From positions 1 through 9,047 of the forward strand of contig JAHHLP010000382.1 in the NCBI GenBank assembly GCA_018679295.1: a stretch of 9,047 nt of DNA, given 5' to 3'. This stretch comes from Rhodothermia bacterium (GTDB lineage Bacteria > Bacteroidota > Rhodothermia > Rhodothermales > JABDKH01). This document shows positions 1 through 7,370 of this stretch, in pieces (position 1 is the stretch's first letter; the number at the start of each line of letters is the position of its first letter). The position numbers and the translations under genes were made by a program. Below the pieces are notes generated by a model. That model saw nothing but the letters and a program-made list of their open reading frames with translations, had not been told where the DNA came from and made no database searches.

Positions 1-1025
1 GAAACCATCTCACTCACCAAAGCCAATAGCGTACGGGCATACATCTCGCTCGCATGCACGGGCATTTCCGAAGGGAGGTTGGTGGGTCCGTAGATGTTGA
101 CTCCGTTATGGACGACTTTTCTGCCCGCCTCAGTCAGCGCGCAGTTGCCGCCATTTGCAGCTGCAAGGTCCATAATCACGGATCCCGGCTTCATGGCCTC
201 AACCGCTTCTCTCGTAACCAGCAGTGGAGCGGGACGACCCGGGATAAGGGCCGTCGTGACCACGACGTCGGCCGCGGCAATATGCGGGACAAGCAACTCC
301 GTCTGGCGCTTCGCCTTCTCCTCCGCCAGCGCTTTCGCGTACCCTCCCGCGTCTTGCGACTCCTGCGTTTCGATGTCGAGCTCAACGAAGCGGGCGCCCA
401 GCGACTGTACCTGCTCCTTGACCTCGGACCGGATATCGTAGCCGAACACCCGAGCGCCGAGTCTGCGGGCCGTCGCGATAGCCTGGAGGCCCGCGACGCC
501 GGCTCCAAGAACAAATACGTTTGCCGGCTTGACCGTTCCCGCTGCCGTCGTAAGAAGCGGAAAGAACTTTGGCAGGGCCTCCGCAGCAATCAGTACAGCC
601 CGATATCCACCTACGGATGCCATCGCGGACAGGGCATCCATGGTCTGCGCCCGAGAGATGCGAGGAACGAGCTCCATAGCAAAGCTGGTAACCCCTTTCT
701 CCGCGAGGCCAGCGCTGATCTCAGGTGAATCAAGCGGCGAAAGGAAGCCGACTAGGATTGACCCTTTTGCAAGCTCTTCCAGCTCCTCTTTGGAAGGGGG
801 CTGCACTTTCAGGATCACGTCGGCCGCAAACACTTGATCGCGCGTTCCGATCTTGGCTCCTTTCTCGGTGAACGCCGAATCCGGAAAATAAGCACCTTCG
901 CCGGCGCCCTTTTCTACAATCATCTCAAACCCGGCCTTCTCGTACTTCGGCACGAGTTCCGGAATCAATGACACACGCCGCTCGCCTGCGGCCGTCTCTC
1001 GAGGTACCCCTACACGTATTGCCAT
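1..1025 (-). CDS. pntA: NAD(P) transhydrogenase subunit alpha, catalytic part (3' end outside window)
   Basis: This is the NAD(H)-binding domain I part of the proton-translocating transhydrogenase, which moves hydride between NADH and NADP+ using the proton gradient. The 341 codons present run from the ATG at 1025 to the window edge, and the C-terminus and stop are missing. Family marks seen: an N-terminal VPRET (residues 7-11), RAQTMDALS at 125-133, the dinucleotide-binding LGAGVAGLQA at 173-182, KEQVQSLGARFVE near 203-215, TALIPGRPAPLLV at 258-270 and GPTNLPSEMPVHASEMYAR at 313-331. These separate it from alanine dehydrogenase, its close relative. Split alpha subunits are usually about 370-385 residues, so perhaps 30-45 residues are lost; whether this is a split or a full-length alpha cannot be told here. 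It lies 67 nt after serC on the same strand, probably in the same transcript. pntAB and pntB would be expected beyond position 1. Confidence 0.95.
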   Translation of the reverse strand, partial: MAIRVGVPRETAAGERRVSLIPELVPKYEKAGFEMIVEKGAGEGAYFPDSAFTEKGAKIGTRDQVFAADVILKVQPPSKEELEELAKGSILVGFLSPLDSPEISAGLAEKGVTSFAMELVPRISRAQTMDALSAMASVGGYRAVLIAAEALPKFFPLLTTAAGTVKPANVFVLGAGVAGLQAIATARRLGARVFGYDIRSEVKEQVQSLGARFVELDIETQESQDAGGYAKALAEEKAKRQTELLVPHIAAADVVVTTALIPGRPAPLLVTREAVEAMKPGSVIMDLAAANGGNCALTEAGRKVVHNGVNIYGPTNLPSEMPVHASEMYARTLLALVSEMV

Positions 1026-1038
1026 ATCAGTTTCTGTT

Positions 1039-1044
1039 ACCTCC
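1039..1044 (-). promoter_or_regulatory. Ribosome binding site of pntA, unusually distant
   Basis: GGAGGT on the minus strand is a strong Shine-Dalgarno match, but it lies 13 nt before the ATG at 1025, longer than the usual 5-9 nt. There is no in-frame ATG, GTG or TTG between them, and the protein homology begins right at this ATG (MAIRVGVPRET), so the start is still the best choice. Confidence 0.55.
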
Positions 1045-1092
1045 GCTGTCGCGGGGCCGTGGCCTCACCCTTCCGGGCAGACCGCCGGGTGT

Positions 1093-2205
1093 TCATCCGT
1101 TTTCCTTTTCAAAGTCGTCCATCAACTCGACGAGCGCCTCGACGGCCTCGAGCGGGCATGCGTTATAGATGGATGCGCGGATTCCGCCAACCGTTCGATA
1201 TCCCTTCAGCGCAATGAGGCCACGATCGGCAGCCGCTTTGATAAATGCGGCGTCCAGCGTCTCGTTCGGTAGCCGGAACGTAACGTTCATTTTGGAGCGC
1301 GAATCTGCCTTGGCAGTCCCCGTATAAAAGCCGGTGCGATCAATGCGCTCGTACAGCAAGCGTGCCTTGCGATTGTTCAGGTCTTCGATGGCACCAATAC
1401 CTCCAAGACCCTCGAGCCATTTCAAGACCTTCTCCACCATGTAGACCGCGAACACCGGAGGCGTATGAAAGAGTTTCGCCGTATGCGTCCCGTAGTCGAG
1501 AAGGGTCGGAAGGGAGCCTCGCCGCTTCCCGAGGAAATCATCCTTAACCAGAACGACTGTGACACCGGCCGGCCCGATGTTCTTTTGCGCCCCGGCATAG
1601 ATTAGTCCGTACCGGGCTACGTCGATCGGCCGGCTCATGAAGTCGCTGGAGGCATCGCAGACCAGTGGCACATCCACATTTGGTGTCTCGTGGAATTGCG
1701 TGCCGTAGATTGTGTTGTTGGAGGTGAAGTGCAGGTAGGAAGCGTCGGTGCCAAGCTTCCACTCGCCTCGCTTGGGGATGTAAGTGAACTCGTCCTCCTC
1801 ACTTGTAGCCGCCACGTTGGCAGCTCCCACCATCTTCGCCTCCTTGAGAGCCTTTTTCGACCACGAACCCGTTATCAGGTAGTCCGCGCTTCCGTTGTCC
1901 GGCAGAAAATTGAGCGGTACCTGATAGAACTGCAGAGACGCCCCGCCCTGAAGAAACAGGATATGCCACTCATCACCGAGACCCAGCAGGTTGCGGAAGC
2001 GCGTTCTTGCCGACTCGGCTATCTCGGTGTAAGTGGGAGACCGGTGGCTGATCTCCAACACGGACGTTCCGATATTCTTGTAAACCGGAAGCTCCTCCCT
2101 CACTTCCTCGAGCACGGCCTCGGGCAAAGCTCCCGGGCCTGCCGAAAAGTTAAGGGCTCTTCGGCGACTCGGCTCAGATCGTGTAATCGTGTCTGTCGTT
2201 TGCAT
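1093..2205 (-). CDS. serC: Phosphoserine aminotransferase
   Basis: This PLP enzyme converts 3-phosphohydroxypyruvate plus glutamate to O-phosphoserine, the second step of serine synthesis; the family also acts in vitamin B6 synthesis in some bacteria. The 370-residue product shows NFSAGPGALP (19-28), SHRSP (53-57), the GGAS phosphate-binding turn (87-90), SNNTIYGTQ (162-170), DASSDF (184-189), the PLP lysine K208 in AGAQKNIGPAG, and GGIRASIYNA near the C-terminus. All key residues are present and the length is typical. I chose the ATG at 2205. A TTG at 2250 would extend it by 15 residues (MPDRSPGRAVRR...) that do not look like family sequence, and even the ATG leaves 18 residues before the usual start of homology. 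No clear Shine-Dalgarno precedes it, only a weak AGAAG. It lies 59 nt after serA and 67 nt before pntA. Confidence 0.96.
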   Translation of the reverse strand: MQTTDTITRSEPSRRRALNFSAGPGALPEAVLEEVREELPVYKNIGTSVLEISHRSPTYTEIAESARTRFRNLLGLGDEWHILFLQGGASLQFYQVPLNFLPDNGSADYLITGSWSKKALKEAKMVGAANVAATSEEDEFTYIPKRGEWKLGTDASYLHFTSNNTIYGTQFHETPNVDVPLVCDASSDFMSRPIDVARYGLIYAGAQKNIGPAGVTVVLVKDDFLGKRRGSLPTLLDYGTHTAKLFHTPPVFAVYMVEKVLKWLEGLGGIGAIEDLNNRKARLLYERIDRTGFYTGTAKADSRSKMNVTFRLPNETLDAAFIKAAADRGLIALKGYRTVGGIRASIYNACPLEAVEALVELMDDFEKENG

Positions 2206-2264
2206 GGTGGTCGATCTTCTGACCGCCCGACCAGGTGACCGGTCCGGCAAGTCGTTGTTGGTTT

Positions 2265-3467
2265 CTACAGTTCAATTAGTGATACAGCCAGCACGTCCTC
2301 GTTACCGGATATTCTGTCGACGACGGCAGGGTCGGGATGCCCGTCGAAACGGATGTGAGCGCACGCAGCTCGTGCACCTTCAAATACCAGGTTTTCCATT
2401 TCCTGCACGTTCCAACCTGCGGCCCGGCACTCATCCAGGATGGCTGCGAGCACGCCCACCTTATCTCTGTGGCGAACCGTAATCTGATGCGTGGCAGGAG
2501 TGTGTTGCGCCATGTTTACACAGTTCTCGACCTCCCCCTTCTCAGCATAGACACGCACCACCCTAAGCGCCTCGTCTGCGATTGCCTGCTGCGCCTGCGC
2601 CGTACTGGCTCCGATGTGGTGCGTCAGATAGACGTTCGGATGTTGCGCCAGATCAGATTCAAACTCGCCGTGCTTCGCCGCGGGTTCGGAGGCGAACACG
2701 TCGAGTCCCGCGTAGATTCCCTTGTTCTCAAGGGCCCATTTCAGCGCGTCTTCATCCACCACGGAGCTTCGCGTCGTGTTGATGAAGAAGGCTCCATCCT
2801 TCATCTCCTGGAAGAACGGCCGGTCCGCGAGCGCCTTGGTATCTGGCGTCGCTGCAACGTGAAATGAGACGATGTCGGAGTGGGCAGCCACGACGAGGGG
2901 TGTGTCAGCAAACGTCACCCCAAGTTCTGAGGCCTTGTCCCGGGTCAGCGAGCGGCTCCACGCCATCACATTGAGATCGAACGCTTTGGCACGAATCGCA
3001 ACCTCTCTTCCGATGTTGCCGAGGCCTATGATACCAAGGGTCTTTCCTTTGATTCCGTCGGCCTTCGAAAAGGCTGCCTTGTTCCACCTTCCGCTTCGCG
3101 CCTCAATCACGTTGTCCGCAATCTTGCGATCGAGCGCAAGTATCAGACCCAGAGTCAGTTCGGCCACCGCCACCGCGTTCTTGCCGGGACAGTTCGACAC
3201 GAAGATGCCTCTGTCGGACGCTGCGGGAACATCGATCGTGTCGTAGCCGGCACCGGCTCGGACAATGAGCTCCAATTGACGAGAGGCATCCATTACCTCT
3301 GCCGGCACCTTGGTCGAACGCACCACTAGCACGTTCGGCTGCTTCTCTCCGACAGCCTGCCGAAGCTCATCTCCCGTGAGTGCCGCATTCATGGAGACGT
3401 CAAAACCGGCGTCCGTCAGTTGGCGGACGACGCTCTCTTCCAGTTTGTCGGAAATAAGCACCTTCAT
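2265..3467 (-). CDS. serA: D-3-phosphoglycerate dehydrogenase with C-terminal ACT domain
   Basis: It oxidises 3-phosphoglycerate to 3-phosphohydroxypyruvate with NAD+, the committed step of serine synthesis. From the ATG at 3467 it is 400 residues. The substrate-binding part (about 1-100) contains VVRSTKV and RAGAGYDTID. The Rossmann part (about 100-290) has GLGNIG at 148-153 and the catalytic set R233 (INTTRSSVVD), E261 (GLDVFASEP) and H284 (LTHHIGAST). Residues about 325-400 (HQITVRHRDKVGVLAAIL...) look like an ACT domain, which in this family often binds serine for feedback inhibition. The length fits the shorter ACT-containing class, without the extra domain of about 100 residues found in mycobacterial SerA. 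The reading frame stays open upstream to 3746, but that extension overlaps the DUF1015 gene and is not family-like. No Shine-Dalgarno is evident at 3467. It sits between DUF1015 and serC. Confidence 0.97.
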   Translation of the reverse strand: MKVLISDKLEESVVRQLTDAGFDVSMNAALTGDELRQAVGEKQPNVLVVRSTKVPAEVMDASRQLELIVRAGAGYDTIDVPAASDRGIFVSNCPGKNAVAVAELTLGLILALDRKIADNVIEARSGRWNKAAFSKADGIKGKTLGIIGLGNIGREVAIRAKAFDLNVMAWSRSLTRDKASELGVTFADTPLVVAAHSDIVSFHVAATPDTKALADRPFFQEMKDGAFFINTTRSSVVDEDALKWALENKGIYAGLDVFASEPAAKHGEFESDLAQHPNVYLTHHIGASTAQAQQAIADEALRVVRVYAEKGEVENCVNMAQHTPATHQITVRHRDKVGVLAAILDECRAAGWNVQEMENLVFEGARAACAHIRFDGHPDPAVVDRISGNEDVLAVSLIEL

Positions 3468-3516
3468 ATCGGCATCGAGGGTGTCATGAGAATGACTGGT
3501 GTCATCGTGGTTTATG

Positions 3517-4731
3517 TTAGTCAAACACGTGCACAAGAAGCCCGCTTCGCAGTTTCGGCTCGAACCACGTCGACTTGGGCGGCATGAGCTCACCCGAGTC
3601 CGAGACTTCGACCAATTCCTCGATGCTTGTCGGGAACATCGAAATGGCCATTTGGGCATCACCGGAATCGACAATCGTCTCGAGGGCATCGGTCCCACGA
3701 ATACCGCCAACGAAATCGATGTTCGGATCCCGCCTCGGATCCGCAATCCCTAACAAAGGCTCGAGCAGGTGCTCGCCGAGTCGCGCAACGTCGAGTTCGG
3801 CGGCAGCCCCCGTCCGTTTGGAAGCCGGTAATTCGATCGCATACCAGACGCCGGCGATGTATGCGCGAATAGACCCCTTCGTTTCGGGAACCGGAGATGT
3901 CGACTTCACAGCACCGAGAGCGGCCTCGAGCCGTCTTAGAAACTCGGTCCCTTCTTCGGGTAACCGCCGCACGATACGATTGTATGCCATGATGTTCATG
4001 TTTCCCATCGGAAACAGTACGGCAGGAAAGTAATCGACCTCCGTCGGACGTGGGCCAGAATCAGGATTAATTTCGGCGGCGGCGCGGCTCGCGGCCTTAC
4101 ATCGATGGTGACCGTCGGCGACATATAGCCGCGGTATGTTCTCGAATGCTGCAGCCAGACTCGAAGGGTCTTTCACCTTCCACACGCTGTGTCCAACCCC
4201 GTCGGTAGCCGTGAACTCGTACAACGGCGTACCGCCGACCGTATCATCGACAACTTCCTGTACCGCCTCGTAATCACGATACGTCAGCATGACCGGCTCG
4301 GCATGCGCACGCTGCTCCAGAATGTGGCGTGTCCGATCGTCTTCCTTGACAGGACGCGTCAGCTCGTGCTTCAGAATGACGTCGTTGTCGTAGTCGGCCA
4401 CTGACACGCAGCCGAAGATGCCGGTTTGGGGCCGGCCATTCATAACCAGCCGGTAAACATATAGGGAGGGTGACTCTTCCTCGACGGTATAATCGGCGGC
4501 ACGGAATCGACGCAGGTTCTCCGCACCCGTGCGATACACAGAATCGTCGTGCTCGTCCACACCCGCAGGCAGGTCAATCTCCGGGCGGATAACGTGGAGA
4601 AAGCTGACGTCGTTGCCCTTCGCCAACTGACGAGCCTCTTCCGTACTTATTACATCGTAGGGAACTGATGCAACGCGAGCCGCATGCGAAGGTAAAGGTC
4701 GAAGAGCGCGAAACGGATGGAGCGTTGCCAT
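3517..4731 (-). CDS. DUF1015 family protein, first gene of the serine cluster
   Basis: A 404-residue soluble protein of the DUF1015 family, with no function that I can assign with certainty. Seen: HPFRALRP at 5-12, VPYDVI at 23-28, KHELTRPVKEDDR at 121-133, YVADGHHRCKAA at 203-214, and the C-terminal block MPPKSTWFEPKLRSGLLVH at 383-401. These are the conserved blocks I associate with this family, and the protein is full length. No signal peptide or membrane segment is visible. The DGHHR block recalls the GxxR signature of ParB/sulfiredoxin-fold proteins, a fold that includes archaeal and staphylococcal serine kinases; this is a motif resemblance only. It is followed at 49 nt by serA and then serC, which suggests a role in serine metabolism. 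I chose the ATG at 4731 because homology starts there; a TTG at 4749 would add six residues. No strong Shine-Dalgarno is visible for either. Confidence 0.92.
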   Translation of the reverse strand: MATLHPFRALRPLPSHAARVASVPYDVISTEEARQLAKGNDVSFLHVIRPEIDLPAGVDEHDDSVYRTGAENLRRFRAADYTVEEESPSLYVYRLVMNGRPQTGIFGCVSVADYDNDVILKHELTRPVKEDDRTRHILEQRAHAEPVMLTYRDYEAVQEVVDDTVGGTPLYEFTATDGVGHSVWKVKDPSSLAAAFENIPRLYVADGHHRCKAASRAAAEINPDSGPRPTEVDYFPAVLFPMGNMNIMAYNRIVRRLPEEGTEFLRRLEAALGAVKSTSPVPETKGSIRAYIAGVWYAIELPASKRTGAAAELDVARLGEHLLEPLLGIADPRRDPNIDFVGGIRGTDALETIVDSGDAQMAISMFPTSIEELVEVSDSGELMPPKSTWFEPKLRSGLLVHVFD

Positions 4732-4971
4732 ACTCGGAGTCTGACTCAAAAGGCTCTACTTGGTCGTTGCAAATAGTAAGAATGGCTCCGGCGAGGAGGC
4801 TAGAAAATTGTGTCAATACGAGGCGAGCGTGGGAGTGATTTAGTCGATCCACTTCCGACCTCCGATCCGACGGGCAGTATGTGAAGTTACCGCGGCGCGC
4901 GAGGTGGGCACACGCATACCCGCAATCCGCTTTGGAATCCGCAACGTATTGTAGTAAGTTAGATGTTCTAT
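4732..4971. other. Divergent intergenic region between DUF1015 and the initiator tRNA
   Basis: These 240 bp separate the minus-strand serine array from the plus-strand tRNA and must contain both promoters. For the tRNA, TTGGAA (4932-4937) with TAAGTT 17 bp later (4955-4960) is the best pair I see, but the -10 match is poor. For the minus strand, TTGACA (4816 to 4811) is a perfect -35 word, but the sequence at the correct -10 distance is GC-rich and unlike TATAAT. Neither is convincing, and Bacteroidota promoters follow a different consensus. No open frame here looks coding. Confidence 0.5.
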
Positions 4972-5044
4972 CGCGGGGTGGAGCAGCTGGTAGCTCACCG
5001 GGCTCATAACCCGGAGGTCGCGGGTTCGAATCCCGCCCCCGCTA
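4972..5044 (+). tRNA. Initiator tRNA-fMet (CAT)
   Basis: The transcript folds as a full cloverleaf of 73 nt. The acceptor stem is CGCGGGG against CCCCGCT, with 6 pairs and a C1·U72 mismatch. The D stem is GAGC/GCTC, the anticodon stem CCGGG/CCCGG around loop CTCATAA, and the T stem GCGGG/CCCGC around TTCGAAT. The unpaired 1-72 position, the three consecutive G-C pairs at the base of the anticodon stem and the A11-U24 D-stem pair are the standard marks of a bacterial initiator rather than an elongator tRNA-Met. The discriminator is A73. The next bases are CAA, so CCA is not encoded and must be added by CCA-adding enzyme. It stands alone, with a terminator starting 5 nt later. The use of U rather than A at position 72 is unusual. 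Confidence 0.97.
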
Positions 5045-5048
5045 CAAC

Positions 5049-5086
5049 GAAGCCGCAGCCATCACCGGTTGCGGCTTCTTCTGTTT
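5049..5086 (+). terminator. Intrinsic terminator of the initiator tRNA
   Basis: GAAGCCGCAGCC (5049-5060) and GGTTGCGGCTTC (5067-5078) form a 12-bp stem with one G-U pair and a 6-nt ATCACC loop, followed by TTCTGTTT. It is placed just after the tRNA, as expected for a single-gene tRNA transcript. The other strand has AACAGAAG after the mirrored hairpin, with no T-run, so it is not a good terminator for the opposing PAP2 gene. Confidence 0.85.
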
Positions 5087-5225
5087 GGAAAGGCCCCCAT
5101 GTTCTTTCACCCCTCAACTTCAGTGCCGCCACAAATCGGTGCCACGCCTTGCGACGCAGCCATGGACCCGCAATGCGCATCCGACCACCGACTCCCTTCG
5201 ATTCTTTGTGACCACCCGTGGCGGG

Positions 5226-6287
5226 TCAAAAGCCAACGCGAACAAAAGTCATCTGCATCACCCTGACACCGTGATCATTCTCGTCTCCTATTAGCGACCG
5301 TGCGAGAGCATGCATTGCAATCGCCATTCCACCTCCGAGGGCTGCGCCCGCAAGCACGTCCGTCGGATAGTGAACTCCGAGCCACACCCGGCTGACTGAA
5401 ACGGCAGATGCCCACATGAAGACGGGAACCGTGACGTACCAACGCTCGCTTTCCAAGGCTACCGCCGTTGCGAGCGAGAAACTCAAAGCTGCATGACCCG
5501 ACGGAAACGAGTGCGGGTCCCTTGCCCTGCCATCCCGGTGGGGTGCGGACCGAGCAACGATCGCTGGCACGGTTGTGTACGGCCGGGGTCGTCTCACCAA
5601 TCGCTTGAGACCCATAGACGCAATGCCCGCCGCACCTTCCGACATGGCGATGCTCAGGGCGGCGCGAACATCCGTTCGATCCCTGTGAATGGCGGCAAGC
5701 ACCCACGCGACAGGTACAACACCAATGAAGCCAGGCCACGCACTGCGATCGGCGGCAACCATCACCGCGTCAAACGGTTGGCCGAGTCCATAGATTGCTT
5801 TCAGCAGGTCTTCGTCGGTCGGCGTACCGCGCGACACGAGGATGCCGGGTGCCGGATTGACTGGCTTTTCTGGAAGGACCGCCCACTGCGACTGCGGTGG
5901 ACGCTTCAGAATTCCTCCTCCTAAGTTGGCAGCCGACCACGCTCTCATATCGGCGTGACGATCAACGCCTGCAATCCGCCTCGCAACGTGTGGAGCGGGA
6001 GACGCCTGCCATTCACGTCGGCGTCCACTAGGTTGGAACTCCCCGCCGCAGCTTGCTGGCATACGGACGCCGACGGCCGTTGCGCACCGCTGTCCCGTAC
6101 TCCACTGAGCGAAGGACCCGGAGCGCCTGGCTGGTGACCATCGGTTCGCGTCGAGAAACAGTGTGTACCGGTTCAGGACGTCATTCGCATTTGTCAGGTC
6201 CTGCTGCAGCCTCCCTTGACCTGCTGCAGTTCCCGCTAGCAGGCCGCCGATTGCTGCAACCGCTAGGAAGATGTTATGCCAAGTCAC
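5226..6287 (-). CDS. PAP2-superfamily phosphatase, exported or membrane-bound
   Basis: A 353-residue acid phosphatase-like protein of the PAP2 superfamily, whose members dephosphorylate lipid phosphates such as phosphatidic acid or undecaprenyl diphosphate. The full catalytic signature is present: K228-X6-R235-P236, PSGH at 262-265 with H265, and S299-R300-X5-H306-X3-D310. Residues 1-25 (ending LLAGTAAGQG) look like a signal peptide or signal anchor, and hydrophobic stretches at about 184-200, 283-298 and 311-328 are likely membrane helices. Residues about 50-155 are rich in R, S, P and A and resemble nothing I recognise. The start is GTG at 6287: an in-frame stop lies a few codons upstream, and this start gives the signal sequence. 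It begins 7 nt after the recA stop, so it is probably transcribed with recA, although no strong Shine-Dalgarno is seen. The substrate is unknown. Confidence 0.88.
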   Translation of the reverse strand: MTWHNIFLAVAAIGGLLAGTAAGQGRLQQDLTNANDVLNRYTLFLDANRWSPARRSGSFAQWSTGQRCATAVGVRMPASCGGEFQPSGRRREWQASPAPHVARRIAGVDRHADMRAWSAANLGGGILKRPPQSQWAVLPEKPVNPAPGILVSRGTPTDEDLLKAIYGLGQPFDAVMVAADRSAWPGFIGVVPVAWVLAAIHRDRTDVRAALSIAMSEGAAGIASMGLKRLVRRPRPYTTVPAIVARSAPHRDGRARDPHSFPSGHAALSFSLATAVALESERWYVTVPVFMWASAVSVSRVWLGVHYPTDVLAGAALGGGMAIAMHALARSLIGDENDHGVRVMQMTFVRVGF

Positions 6288-6294
6288 CGCTAGA

Positions 6295-7359
6295 TCAGGA
6301 ACTCGCCTCGGCTAGCTTGCCGTTCGTCGCCTTCTTGTCTACCGGCGCATCAGCCTGCTCGACCGGTACCATCCCGAGCGTCTGCTTCACGCGGTGCTTC
6401 ATCTCGGCCTGCACCTTGTCGTTGTCTCGCAACCACTGCTTGGCAGCATCCCGACCCTGGCCGACTTTGATGTCTCCGTAAGCGTACCAGGATCCACTCT
6501 TCTGAAGGATCTCATGTTCAACGGCAAGGTCAACAAGCTCTCCAAGCGATGAAATACCTTCGCCGTAAATAATGTCGAACTCGGCATTCTTGAAGGGCGG
6601 AGCCACCTTGTTTTTCACCACTTTCACGCGAGTACGGTTACCGACCACTTCCACCCCGTCTTTTATCGCGCCAATTCGCCGGATGTCCAGCCGGACGGAC
6701 GAATAGAATTTGAGTGCTCGCCCCCCGGTGGTCGTTTCCGGGCTACCAAACATCACGCCGATCTTTTCACGTATCTGGTTGATGAAGATCAGGCACGTCT
6801 TTGTCCGATTGATCGACCCCGTGAGCTTTCGAAGAGCCTGACTCATCAGTCTGGCCTGCAAGCCAACGTGGCTGTCACCCATGTCGCCTTCGATCTCAGC
6901 TTGCGGCACCAGGGCGGCCACCGAATCGATCACAATTACATCCAGCGCCCCGCTGCGTACGAGCGTATCGCAAATGTTCAGTGCCTGCTCTCCCGCATCC
7001 GGTTGCGAAACCAGCAACGACTCGATGTCCACACCAAGCTTGCCTGCATAACTCGCATCGAAAGCATGCTCAGCGTCAATAAACGCACACGTGCCATCCA
7101 GCTTCTGCGCCTCAGCAATAATGTGTGTCGCTAGCGTCGTCTTGCCCGATGACTCCGGGCCGTAAATCTCGAGTACCCTCCCCCTCGGTACGCCGCCAAT
7201 TCCCAGGGCAGCATCCAAGGCCAGCGAACCGGTCGGAATCGCATCTATGGTGACGACGGGCGCATCACCGAGACGCATGATTGCGCCCTTGCCAAAACTC
7301 TTTTCGATCTGCTTTACGGCGAGATCAAGTGCCTTTTGCTTTGCGGGATCGACTGACAT
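6295..7359 (-). CDS. recA: Recombinase RecA
   Basis: A cytoplasmic ATP-dependent strand-exchange protein for homologous recombination, and the co-protease that triggers LexA self-cleavage in the SOS response. The product is 354 residues, typical for the family. Seen: the N-terminal KQKALDLAVKQIEKSFGKG oligomerisation segment, Walker A GPESSGKTT (67-75), the catalytic glutamate E97 in IDAEHA, Walker B VIVIDSVAAL (141-150), loop L1 EGDMGDSHVGLQAR (157-170), loop L2 starting FINQIREKIG (192-201) and running to about 219, and KVVKNKVAPPFKNAEFDI (247-264). The C-terminal tail after about 335 is short and variable, as usual. The ATG at 7359 has a good Shine-Dalgarno. It follows cinA, a gene order found in many bacteria, and precedes a PAP2 phosphatase by 7 nt. 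The 186-bp upstream gap holds repeats that may be an SOS operator. Confidence 0.99.
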   Translation of the reverse strand: MSVDPAKQKALDLAVKQIEKSFGKGAIMRLGDAPVVTIDAIPTGSLALDAALGIGGVPRGRVLEIYGPESSGKTTLATHIIAEAQKLDGTCAFIDAEHAFDASYAGKLGVDIESLLVSQPDAGEQALNICDTLVRSGALDVIVIDSVAALVPQAEIEGDMGDSHVGLQARLMSQALRKLTGSINRTKTCLIFINQIREKIGVMFGSPETTTGGRALKFYSSVRLDIRRIGAIKDGVEVVGNRTRVKVVKNKVAPPFKNAEFDIIYGEGISSLGELVDLAVEHEILQKSGSWYAYGDIKVGQGRDAAKQWLRDNDKVQAEMKHRVKQTLGMVPVEQADAPVDKKATNGKLAEASS

Positions 7360-7370
7360 TTCGTGCTGTT

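Noticed and set aside
54..728. A 224-codon plus-strand open frame at the left end.
   Set aside because: It lies wholly opposite pntA, and its Arg-rich, low-pattern translation resembles no family, while the opposite strand gives a clear transhydrogenase subunit.
3468..3746. A 93-residue N-terminal extension of serA, because the frame is open upstream.
   Set aside because: The extension overlaps the C-terminal coding region of the DUF1015 gene and is Arg/Ser-rich. SerA homology begins at the ATG at 3467.
4808..4816. TTGTGTCA upstream of DUF1015, the same 8-mer as in the recA repeat cluster (7467-7474), hinting at a shared regulator.
   Set aside because: The same 8-mer also occurs inside the pyrE coding region (8883-8890), and an 8-mer is expected now and then by chance in 9 kb. 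It also has no partner half-site here and may simply reflect a TTGACA -35 word.
4574..4852. A 92-codon minus-strand open frame spanning the DUF1015 start and the intergenic region.
   Set aside because: It overlaps the well-supported N-terminus of the DUF1015 protein in another frame and shows no family pattern.
5087..5225. Overlapping short plus-strand frames after the tRNA terminator.
   Set aside because: They share the same bases in all three frames, lack ribosome binding sites and run into sequence opposite the PAP2 gene. I see nothing real in this stretch.
5207..5230. A short hairpin (ACCCG/CGGGT, 3-nt loop) just after the PAP2 stop codon as its terminator.
   Set aside because: The stem is only 5 bp and no T-run follows it on the minus strand, so I do not call it.
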